Of a stretch of 64,000 bases of DNA, positions 56,958 to 64,000 are shown in pieces; position 1 is the first letter of the stretch; every line of letters begins with the position of its first letter. The notes beneath the pieces are model-generated. The model saw only the letters and a list, made by a program, of their open reading frames with translations, searched no databases and was not told the origin of the DNA. Source of the stretch: Blattabacterium cuenoti (lineage in GTDB: Bacteria; Bacteroidota; Bacteroidia; Flavobacteriales; Blattabacteriaceae); contig NZ_CP059203.1 in assembly GCF_014251955.1 (NCBI RefSeq), positions 487,963 through 551,962 of the forward strand, read 5' to 3'. Made by a program: the position numbers and the translations under genes.

Positions 56958-57239
56958 ATGAATGCCCACTCCTTATTTATTATTATTGCATTTTATTCTA
57001 AAATATTAGTAGTTAGTATAGTAGTAGATTTTTTATCTAGGTTAGGAGATAGAAAAAAAATAATACTCTAATTAATCTATGTTTAGAATACTAGGTTAGT
57101 TAAGTTAGTTATTAAGAATAAAAATAGATAACGCTGCTGCTATACAATAAATACATATCATGATTATGTGATTTCTTTTCAAATCAAAAAGAATAGAAAC
57201 ACAATCTTTTTGTTTTTTATAAAAGAAAAAAAATTCAAT

Positions 57240-59381
57240 ATGTCAGATACAATAAAAGAAATCATTTCTCTAGAAAATGATCGTACTATTGTTCTAGAAA
57301 CAGGACAATTAGCTAGACAAGCAGATGGGGCCGCTATTGTACGTGTAAAAAATACAATGCTGTTAGCGACTGTCGTTGTTTCTAAGGAAATTAATAAAAA
57401 AAATGAAATAAATTTTTTACCATTAACAGTAGATTATAGGGAAAAATATTCTGCTGGTGGAAAAATTCCTGGTGGATTTATAAAAAGAGAAGGAAGGCCT
57501 TCTGATGAAGAGATTTTAACAATGAGATTAGTAGATCGTGTTTTGAGACCTACTTTTTCCGAATCTTTTCGAAGAGAAATACAGATTATGATATCTTTGT
57601 TATCATATGATAAAACTGTATTACCAGATGGATTAGCTGGATTAGCAGCATCTACGGCTTTATCTGTGGCAGGAATTCCATTTGACGGTCCTATATCAGA
57701 AATACGTATTATCCGTGTCAATGAAAAATTTATTCTAAATCCTAGTTTAGATCAATTGGAAAAAGCAGATATAGATTTAATAGTCGGAGCTTCTATCAAT
57801 TCCATTATCATGATAGAAGGAGAAATGAAAGAGATTCCAGAAAAAGAATTTTTAAACGCTATTACTATAGCTCATCAAGCTATAAAAACTCAAATAAAAG
57901 CACAAATTCAACTTGTGGAAAAATTACCAAAAAATCGTTTTTTTTTCTTTGACTATGATTCTGATATGGAAGACTCTTTGTTAGAAAATGAAAATTTTAA
58001 AAAAAAACTATTTTCCTTCTCCTACAAAAAAGTTGAAAGAATTTATAAAAATTTTTTGAATAAAAAAACGAGATCTATTCAGGAAAAAAAAATATTAAAT
58101 AAATTCAAAAAAAATTTGTCTTTAGATGAAAGGGAAAAAAATGAAATTTTTATTCATCAATGTTATGAAGAAATTAAAAAAAAAATAATTAGACATATGA
58201 TTTTGGAAGAAGGAATTAGACTGGATGGAAGAACGAATCAACAAATTCGACCAATATGGAGTATTGTTGATTATCTTCCTGGAGTTCATGGATCTGCATT
58301 ATTTTCAAGAGGAGATACTCAATCTTTAACTACAGTCACATTAGGATCTTCTTTAGATGCTAATAGAATAGATAATGTTATCATGGAAAATCAAGAAAAA
58401 TTTTATCTTCATTATAATTTTCCTCCCTTTTCCACTGGAGAAATTCGTCCTATTAGAGGAGTTACTAGACGTGAAGTCGGTCATGGAAATTTAGCACAAA
58501 GAGCATTAAAAAATATTATTCCTAATAATCCATACACAATTCGTGTGGTTTCCGATATATTAGAATCTAATGGATCTTCTTCTATGGCGACAGTTTGCGC
58601 AGCAAGTTTAGCATTAATGGATGCAGGTATTCCTATTGAAAATCCTGTTTCTGGGATTTCTATGGGGTTGTTTACAGATAAAGAAAAAACAGTTATTATT
58701 TCTGATATTATGGGAGATGAAGATGGTTTTGGAGAACTTGATTTTAAAATCACAGGAACAAAAAATGGAATTACAGCATGTCAAATGGATGTTAAAAAAA
58801 CACAAGGATTGACATATAATCTTTTAAATAAAATTTTAATGCAAGCTTTAAAAGGTCGGATATTCATACTTAAAAAAATGCTAGAAAGTTTACCAAGTTA
58901 TAGAAAAAAATTGAAACCTAATGCTCCAAAAATATATACTTTAAATATTCCAAAAGATTTTATAGGGGCAGTCATAGGCCCAGGAGGAAAAGTCATTCAA
59001 GAAATACAATCTGATACAGATACAAGTATCTTAATTGAAGAAAAAGGAGGAATAGGATATATTGAAATTATAGGAAAGAATTATAATAAAATGGAAAAAG
59101 CTGTTAATAGAATCAAAGAAATTACTTTTGTTCCTGAAATAGGAAAGGTTTATAAAGCAAAAGTAAAATCTATAAAAGATTTTGGAGCTTTTGTTGAAAT
59201 ATCTAAAGGAATAGAAGGATTATTGCACATTTCTGAAATAGGATGGAAGAGGTTAAGTAATATAGAAGAGGAATTGCACGTAGGAGATCTTATTGATGTC
59301 AAATTTATGGGTATTGATGATAAAAACAAAAAAATGAAACTATCTAGAAAAGTACTTTTACCTCGTCCTACAAAAAAATAA
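57240..59381 (+). CDS. pnp: Polyribonucleotide nucleotidyltransferase
   Basis: PNPase degrades RNA 3'-5' phosphorolytically. The start is set at the ATG at 57240 (MSDTIKEIISLENDRTIVLE); the frame opens earlier at 57168 but the extra residues are not family-like. Two RNase PH domains are separated by a helical region (about 215-310). KH (GAVIGPGGKVIQEIQ) and S1 (KVKSIKDFGAFVEI) domains follow at the C-terminus. It has 713 residues and is followed by rpoD after 27 bases. Confidence 0.96.
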   Translation: MSDTIKEIISLENDRTIVLETGQLARQADGAAIVRVKNTMLLATVVVSKEINKKNEINFLPLTVDYREKYSAGGKIPGGFIKREGRPSDEEILTMRLVDRVLRPTFSESFRREIQIMISLLSYDKTVLPDGLAGLAASTALSVAGIPFDGPISEIRIIRVNEKFILNPSLDQLEKADIDLIVGASINSIIMIEGEMKEIPEKEFLNAITIAHQAIKTQIKAQIQLVEKLPKNRFFFFDYDSDMEDSLLENENFKKKLFSFSYKKVERIYKNFLNKKTRSIQEKKILNKFKKNLSLDEREKNEIFIHQCYEEIKKKIIRHMILEEGIRLDGRTNQQIRPIWSIVDYLPGVHGSALFSRGDTQSLTTVTLGSSLDANRIDNVIMENQEKFYLHYNFPPFSTGEIRPIRGVTRREVGHGNLAQRALKNIIPNNPYTIRVVSDILESNGSSSMATVCAASLALMDAGIPIENPVSGISMGLFTDKEKTVIISDIMGDEDGFGELDFKITGTKNGITACQMDVKKTQGLTYNLLNKILMQALKGRIFILKKMLESLPSYRKKLKPNAPKIYTLNIPKDFIGAVIGPGGKVIQEIQSDTDTSILIEEKGGIGYIEIIGKNYNKMEKAVNRIKEITFVPEIGKVYKAKVKSIKDFGAFVEISKGIEGLLHISEIGWKRLSNIEEELHVGDLIDVKFMGIDDKNKKMKLSRKVLLPRPTKK

Positions 59382-59408
59382 TTCTATTACAAAAAATGAA
59401 AAAAAAAC

Positions 59409-60272
59409 ATGAGACAACTCAAAATTACTAAACAAGTAACAAATCGTGAATCTGAATCGTTAGATAAATATCTTCATGAAATAGGAAAGATTCCATTATT
59501 AACCCCAGAAGAAGAAGTAGAATACGCTCGTAGAGCAAGAGAAGGGGATGCATCTGCTATAAATAAGCTTGTTAATGCAAATTTACGGTTTGTTGTTTCT
59601 GTTGCAAAACAATATCAAAACCAAGGATTAAGTTTATGTGACTTAATCAATGAAGGAAATTTAGGGTTGATCAAAGGGATATTACGTTTTGATGAAACAA
59701 GAGGATTTAAATGTATTTCTTATGTTGTTTGGTGGATCAGACAAGCTATTTTACAAGCAATAGCAGAACAATCACGATCTATTCGTCAACCTACCAACAA
59801 ATTAGCTTTATTAAATAAGATACTTAAAACTCTTTCTCAATTAGAACAAGAATTACAAAGAACTCCTTCTGTAAGAGAAATAGCAGAACATTTAAATATG
59901 AATGAAAAAGATGTGGAAGAATCCATAAAAAATTCAGGAAGACATGTTTCTATGGATGCCCCTTTAGTAGAAGGAGAAGATTCTAACTTATATGATTTAG
60001 TTAGATCTGATGAATCCCCTCGTCCAGATGAACATTTAGAAAAAGAATCTCTTAGAAAAGATATAAAAAGAATTTTAGAAACTTTGAGTGAAAGAGAACG
60101 TCGTGTCATCATTTTGCATTTTGGTTTAAATGGATCTCCACCAATGACATTGGAAGAAGTAGGACAATCTTGTGATTTAACAAGAGAAAGAGTGAGACAA
60201 ATTGAAAGCATTGCTCTAAAAAGATTAAAACATTCTTCTAGAAGTAAAATACTTAAACCTTATCTAGGATAA
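59409..60272 (+). CDS. rpoD: Primary RNA polymerase sigma factor (RpoD/SigA type)
   Basis: The 287-residue factor has the short form found in Bacteroidetes, without region 1.1. Region 1.2 starts LDKYLHEIGKIPLLTPEEEVE. Region 2 has ANLRFVVSVAKQYQNQGLSL and GFKCISYVVWWIRQAI, and region 3 has GRHVSMDAPLVEGEDS. Region 4 has TLEEVGQSCDLTRERVRQIE. Such factors recognise -7 TAnnTTTG and -33 TTTG, the basis for the promoter guesses here. The stop is 4 bases before the tRNA-Arg 3' end. Confidence 0.95.
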   Translation: MRQLKITKQVTNRESESLDKYLHEIGKIPLLTPEEEVEYARRAREGDASAINKLVNANLRFVVSVAKQYQNQGLSLCDLINEGNLGLIKGILRFDETRGFKCISYVVWWIRQAILQAIAEQSRSIRQPTNKLALLNKILKTLSQLEQELQRTPSVREIAEHLNMNEKDVEESIKNSGRHVSMDAPLVEGEDSNLYDLVRSDESPRPDEHLEKESLRKDIKRILETLSERERRVIILHFGLNGSPPMTLEEVGQSCDLTRERVRQIESIALKRLKHSSRSKILKPYLG

Positions 60273-60276
60273 AAAA

Positions 60277-60350
60277 AGACCTCGAAGGGATTCGAACCCA
60301 TAATCTTCTGATCCGTAGTCAGATGCTCTATCCAATTAAGCTACGAGGTC
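60277..60350 (-). tRNA. tRNA-Arg (anticodon ACG)
   Basis: The minus strand folds with acceptor GACCTCG/CGAGGTC, D arm GCTT/GAGC, anticodon stem TCTGA/TCAGA with loop CTACGGA (ACG, expected to be deaminated to ICG) and T loop TTCGAAT. Odd points: a U-U mismatch in the T stem, and a U as the apparent discriminator base, because a T7 run follows the acceptor directly. CCA is not encoded. The T-run may double as terminator. Confidence 0.88.
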
Positions 60351-60398
60351 GTTGTTTCTATGTAAAGAAAAAATAAAAAACAAAGATAAAAAAAATAT

Positions 60399-61157
60399 TT
60401 AGGATGAAAGTATTTTTAAGAATTTTTCTATTTGAAGTGAAGAATTTCCAACAAGACCTCCATCTATATCTTCTTTAGAAAAAAAATTTTTTGCATTAAT
60501 CTCGTTGAGACTTCCTCCATACAAAATAGAAATTTTTTTGGATATTTTTTCTCCATATTTATCTATAAACAAAGTACGAATATATTTATGCATTTTCTGA
60601 GCTTGTTCAGGAGTAGCTGTTTTTCCTGTTCCAATAGCCCATATAGGTTCATATGCGATAATAAAATCGATCATTTTTTCTGAAGAACATTGAAAAACAG
60701 TTTCTTCTAACTGGTTTTTTACGACAGTAAATTGTTCTTTTCTTTCTCTTTCAAAAAATGTTTCTCCAACACAAAAAATAATGTTTAATCTATATTTAAA
60801 TGAAATATGAATTTTTTTTAGTAAAATATCATTTGTTTCATAACAATACTTTTTACGTTCACTATGTCCTAATATTACCTTTTGAATTCCTATAGACTTT
60901 AGCATGGAAGCAGACACTTCTCCCGTATAAGATCCATTTTCCATTTGATGAACATTTTGAGCCGCAATGCTGAAAGCAGTTCCCTGTAAAATTTGATTTG
61001 AAATTTGTAAAAAAGGAAAAGATGGGGCTATAATTACTTTTTTTTTGTGATTTATTTTTTTATCAAGAAGAATTTTTAATAAATTTCTAAGAAACGAAGT
61101 AGTTTCATAGAAATCATGATTCATCTTCCAATTTGCAATTACAATTTTTTTTTTCAT
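60399..61157 (-). CDS. tpiA: Triosephosphate isomerase
   Basis: TpiA interconverts glyceraldehyde-3-P and dihydroxyacetone-P. Lys11 (ANWKMNHD), His98 (LGHSERKKY) and Glu170 (AYEPIWAIGTG) form the active site; the phosphate loop YGGSLNEIN and final EDIDGGLVGNSSL are intact. It has 252 residues. It is downstream of the DUF1599 gene on the same strand. Confidence 0.97.
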   Translation of the reverse strand: MKKKIVIANWKMNHDFYETTSFLRNLLKILLDKKINHKKKVIIAPSFPFLQISNQILQGTAFSIAAQNVHQMENGSYTGEVSASMLKSIGIQKVILGHSERKKYCYETNDILLKKIHISFKYRLNIIFCVGETFFERERKEQFTVVKNQLEETVFQCSSEKMIDFIIAYEPIWAIGTGKTATPEQAQKMHKYIRTLFIDKYGEKISKKISILYGGSLNEINAKNFFSKEDIDGGLVGNSSLQIEKFLKILSS

Positions 61158-61186
61158 TTTTATTCTATTCTTTCTTGAGAAAAATT

Positions 61187-61693
61187 CTAATTTATTTTAT
61201 CTATCTTTTTAACTAATAAAAATGTTATCATTTTTAACATTTTTAAATAAAATTTTTCCAAATTTTGGGAAAAAAAATTTTTTTTCTTTTTACAAGATAA
61301 AATATTTTCTATTATTGTATCTATTGAAACCTCATCATTATCATTTACTTCTTTTTCGTTAAAATTTTTAATTTTATTTAATTCTTTAGTATAAATATTA
61401 AAAATTTCATAATGTGAAATGTTTCTTTTTTCTAAAAAAGAAGTAAAATTTAATTTTATTAATGTTATTATAATATAATTAATAACATCTAGATATGTAT
61501 CTACAATGTTTTCTTCTTTTACTTTTTGATTCCCTTTTTTTTGAAGATTTTGTATACGTACGATTTTTATAAAAATTTGATCTATCATAGAAGAAATTTT
61601 TATAATTTTCCATGACAAATCATAATCTTTTAATTTTTCTTGAAATAATTTTTTACATTTTTTAATGATAAAACCAACGACAATATGATTCAT
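61187..61693 (-). CDS. DUF1599 family protein
   Basis: The 168-residue protein fits DUF1599, also described as a nucleotide-modification-associated domain. Features are KDYDLSWKIIKISSMIDQIFIKIVRIQNL and an early-middle EENIVDTYLDVINYIIITLIKL helix. The middle part is Lys/Glu-rich and AT-driven. Location between tpiA and divergent folP is the usual Bacteroidetes neighbourhood. No catalytic role is established. Confidence 0.78.
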   Translation of the reverse strand: MNHIVVGFIIKKCKKLFQEKLKDYDLSWKIIKISSMIDQIFIKIVRIQNLQKKGNQKVKEENIVDTYLDVINYIIITLIKLNFTSFLEKRNISHYEIFNIYTKELNKIKNFNEKEVNDNDEVSIDTIIENILSCKKKKNFFSQNLEKFYLKMLKMITFLLVKKIDKIN

Positions 61694-61738
61694 ATCATTT
61701 AATTTTATTATTCAATAAATTACAAAAATAGTTTTTGA

Positions 61739-62560
61739 ATGACAATTAATTTTGCAGGATCTTTATTACGGTTCAAGGAACCAAAAATTATGGGAATAGT
61801 AAATGTAACTCCTGATTCTTTTTATGATGGAGGAAAATTGAGTTCGGAATACAAAATATTACAACATGTAGAATCTCTATTAAATGAAGGATGTGATTTT
61901 ATAGATATTGGAGGTTGTTCTACTCGTCCAGGAGCTAAATTCCCAACAGAAAAAGAAGAACTCAAACGAGTAATCAGTCCCATTCGTTCTATATTAAAAA
62001 CATTTCCAAAAACTAGAATCTCTATAGATACTTTTCGTAGCAAAGTAGCAGAAATATCTGTAAAAGAAGGAGTTGTAATGATAAATGACATATCTGGAGG
62101 AATGCTGGATAAAAAAATGTTTCTCTTATTGTCTAAAATGAAGATTCCATATATATTAAATCATATGAATATCAAAAAAAAAATTGATGAAAAAAATATC
62201 AATACAATTATTATAGAAATCAATAATTTTTTTTCTACAAAAATTTACTATTTGAAACAATATGGGGTCAATGATATCATTTTAGATCCTGGATTTGGTT
62301 TTGGAAAAACATTGAAACAAAATTTTAAATTATTGAAACATTTATCTCTGATAGGTTTTGAAGATCATTTAATTATAATCGGTATTTCTAGAAAATCTAT
62401 GATTCAAAACTTTCTAAATATTTCTTCTGAAGAATCATTAAATGCTACTTCTATCATTCATACTTTATCTCTATTACAAGGAGTCAAATTGTTACGTGTA
62501 CATGATGTGAAAGAAGCTATAGAATGTATAAAATTAGTACAATATTATAGAAAAATATAA
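61739..62560 (+). CDS. folP: Dihydropteroate synthase
   Basis: FolP joins pABA to the pterin in folate synthesis and is the sulfonamide target. Motifs: IMGIVNVTPDSFYDGG, FIDIGGCSTRPGA, RISIDTFRS, ILDPGFGFGKT and GISRKSMIQ. It has 273 residues. It is divergent from DUF1599 with 45 bases between starts, and cdaA follows within 22 bases. Confidence 0.95.
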   Translation: MTINFAGSLLRFKEPKIMGIVNVTPDSFYDGGKLSSEYKILQHVESLLNEGCDFIDIGGCSTRPGAKFPTEKEELKRVISPIRSILKTFPKTRISIDTFRSKVAEISVKEGVVMINDISGGMLDKKMFLLLSKMKIPYILNHMNIKKKIDEKNINTIIIEINNFFSTKIYYLKQYGVNDIILDPGFGFGKTLKQNFKLLKHLSLIGFEDHLIIIGISRKSMIQNFLNISSEESLNATSIIHTLSLLQGVKLLRVHDVKEAIECIKLVQYYRKI

Positions 62561-62582
62561 TAGAAAAAAACTTATATTATTT

Positions 62583-63380
62583 TTGTGTAATCCCGTTTTT
62601 TTATTATTATTTTTTTTGAAAATTTCCTTCATAGATATTTTAGATATTTTTCTAGTAGCTATTATTTTATTACAAGTCTATAGACTTGTTTATAACACAG
62701 CGGCTTTAAATATTTTTTATGGAATTATTGCTACTTTCATTTTTTGGAAAATAGTAGAAATGTACGAAATGAAACTCCTTAGCATAGTTATAAGTGCTTT
62801 TTTCAAAGGGGGTTTCTTAGCTTTAATTATCCTATTTCAACCAGAAATAAGAAAATTTCTTCTTATAGTTGGTAGCAGAATTTTTTTGAAAAAATTTGTT
62901 CTTTCTCTATTTGGAAAATCAGGAATTACTTCTTCAATAAAAACTGAAACTATAGATAGTATTGTCAAAGCTTGTGCTATTTTATCAGGAGATAAAACAG
63001 GAGTATTGATAGTGATTCAATTACATCAAGATCTAAAAGAATTTATCCAAAATGGAGATGAAATGGATGCTAAAGTTAATATTCCTATTTTAGAAAGTAT
63101 TTTTTATAAAAATAGTCCATTACATGATGGAGCTGTTGTTGTGATAGGAAATAAAATCGTGAGAACAAGAGCCATTCTTCCAGTTTCTTATAACAAAGAA
63201 ATTCCATCTCGTTTAGGTCTTCGTCATAGAGCTGCTATTGGATTATCTGAAAAAACAGACGCAATCTGTCTCGTTATTTCTGAAGAAACTGGTTATATAT
63301 CTTATATAAAAGATCAAAATAGAATAGTCATTACTAATATTAATAATCTAAAAATGAAACTTGAAGAAGATTTGCTTTAA
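62583..63380 (+). CDS. cdaA: Diadenylate cyclase CdaA
   Basis: CdaA makes the second messenger c-di-AMP from two ATP. Three N-terminal membrane helices (about residues 15-85) precede the DAC domain, with the key motifs SPLHDGAVVV (D-G-A) and LGLRHRAAIG (R-H-R). The start is uncertain: the frame opens at TTG (62583), and another TTG at 62619 (KISFIDILD) is closer to the family N-terminus. It follows folP, as is common in Bacteroidetes. Confidence 0.9.
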   Translation: MCNPVFLLLFFLKISFIDILDIFLVAIILLQVYRLVYNTAALNIFYGIIATFIFWKIVEMYEMKLLSIVISAFFKGGFLALIILFQPEIRKFLLIVGSRIFLKKFVLSLFGKSGITSSIKTETIDSIVKACAILSGDKTGVLIVIQLHQDLKEFIQNGDEMDAKVNIPILESIFYKNSPLHDGAVVVIGNKIVRTRAILPVSYNKEIPSRLGLRHRAAIGLSEKTDAICLVISEETGYISYIKDQNRIVITNINNLKMKLEEDLL

Positions 63381-63420
63381 TTTTATTTATTCAAAATAGT
63401 TTTAATCACGTATGTATTTT

Positions 63421-64000
63421 ATGAACATCATTAATTTATATAGATTATATACTATTTCTTCTGGGATAGGAATAAATAGTAAAAAAGTAAAAAAAGGTTC
63501 TATTTTTTTTGCTTTAAAAGGAAAAAATTTTGATGGAAATCAATTTGCTAATGAAGCCATTTCAAATGGAGCAATGATGGCAATAGTAGATAATCCAAAA
63601 TATTCTTTTCCTTTTAGGAATATTTTTTTTGTAAAAAATACTTTGTTTTTTTTACAAAGACTAGCAATCTATCATAGATTACAACTTAAGAACATTCCGA
63701 TTATTGCCATTACTGGAAGTAATGGAAAAACAACAACTAAAGAATTAACAACAGCTATTTTAACTGAAAAATATAATTTTGTTCATTCTACTAAAAATAA
63801 TTTCAATAATCATATAGGTATTCCATTAACTATCCTATCTATGTCTAAAAAAACACAAATTTCTGTGATAGAAATAGGAGCAAATCATGAAAAAGAAATA
63901 CAAAAAATGTGTTCCATAATTAATCCAGATTATGGATATATAACTAATTTTGGAAAAGCTCATTTAGAAGGATTTAAAAATATAAAAGGAGTGATTCGTG
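63421..64000 (+). CDS. murF: UDP-MurNAc-tripeptide--D-Ala-D-Ala ligase (cut by window edge)
   Basis: MurF adds the D-Ala-D-Ala made by Ddl to the peptidoglycan precursor. The first 193 codons are present. KKVKKGSIFFALKGKNFDGNQF is the N-terminal UDP-binding region, and ITGSNGKTTTKELT is the ATP P-loop near residue 95. FNNHIGIPLTIL and VIEIGANHEKEI are the metal and carbamyl-lysine region blocks. It begins 40 bases after cdaA. The C-terminus lies outside the window. Confidence 0.94.
   Translation, partial: MNIINLYRLYTISSGIGINSKKVKKGSIFFALKGKNFDGNQFANEAISNGAMMAIVDNPKYSFPFRNIFFVKNTLFFLQRLAIYHRLQLKNIPIIAITGSNGKTTTKELTTAILTEKYNFVHSTKNNFNNHIGIPLTILSMSKKTQISVIEIGANHEKEIQKMCSIINPDYGYITNFGKAHLEGFKNIKGVIR

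Noticed and set aside
57168-57239. Longer pnp start
   Set aside because: The extra 24 residues are low-complexity and AT-driven. PNPase homology begins at the ATG at 57240.
56958-57239. Small RNA gene in the rpsO-pnp gap
   Set aside because: Only short AT-rich repeats (CTAGGTTAG twice) are seen, and nothing resembles SRP, 6S, tmRNA or RNase P RNA.
57434-57721. Minus-strand open frame opposite pnp
   Set aside because: It is a shadow of the pnp coding frame, without recognisable domains.
1-64000. CRISPR arrays, insertion sequences or prophage
   Set aside because: No regularly spaced repeats, transposase-like genes or phage genes were seen; this fits a long-isolated endosymbiont.

Overview
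The window looks like part of a Blattabacterium chromosome (the Flavobacteriales endosymbiont of cockroaches) or a very close relative. Composition is extremely AT-rich, genes are packed with short or negative spacing, and long homopolymers occur inside genes. No insertion sequence, prophage, CRISPR array or rRNA is visible. Bacteroidetes hallmarks include a three-gene type B succinate dehydrogenase with a single fused cytochrome b, the short primary sigma factor, the alternative GlmU-like enzyme, DUF4290 next to murA, DUF1599 between tpiA and folP, and a deoxyhypusine-synthase-like gene. Other Bacteroidetes endosymbionts are possible, but the broad retained metabolism favours Blattabacterium. 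The genus call is inference, as no database search was run.

Layout. 1-8.6 kb (minus): an FtsX-like permease cut by the window edge, dnaB, accA, sdhB-sdhA-sdhC and a cysteine desulfurase. 8.7-12.8 kb (plus): RNase Y, the deoxyhypusine-synthase-like protein and lipoamide dehydrogenase. 12.8-15 kb (minus): ferredoxin, fatty-acid desaturase and a decayed ung, linked by overlaps. 15-18.5 kb: a LuxC-type acyl-CoA reductase, ribD, aroE, rpsU and tRNA-Val. 18.5-29.4 kb: recG, a UvrD-type helicase, a cation efflux protein, DUF4290, murA, greA, HIT, coaX, an alpha/beta hydrolase and a frameshifted 5-formyl-THF cyclo-ligase. 29.4-38 kb: rseP, feoA-feoB plus a 40-residue Feo partner, ddl, a PASTA protein, rluD and mgtE. 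38-47 kb (plus): leuS, glutamate dehydrogenase, pyrH, frr, asnS and rpoN. 47-54 kb (minus): a succinate-semialdehyde-type dehydrogenase, sufE, metE, GlmU-like, rpmE2 and a FabH-like synthase. 54-64 kb: a frameshifted menG/ubiE, GH3, rpsO, pnp, rpoD, tRNA-Arg, tpiA, DUF1599, folP, cdaA and murF (cut by the edge).

Together the genes describe a respiring, biosynthetic, Gram-negative symbiont. It has peptidoglycan synthesis (murA, ddl, murF, GlmU-like), menaquinone-linked respiration (SDH, menG), nitrogen assimilation by glutamate dehydrogenase, and methionine, riboflavin, folate, CoA and aromatic amino-acid steps. It also imports ferrous iron and builds Fe-S clusters.

No obviously new multi-gene system was found. 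The most interesting theme is gene decay at poly(A) tracts. menG is broken at an A13 run, the folate cyclo-ligase at an A11 run, and ung carries several frame changes, while ribD (A15) and asnS (A13) carry equally slippery tracts in frame. This suggests that expression here may depend on polymerase slippage. No gene-free stretch exceeds 300 bases; the longest, between rpsO and pnp (282 bases), shows nothing recognisable.
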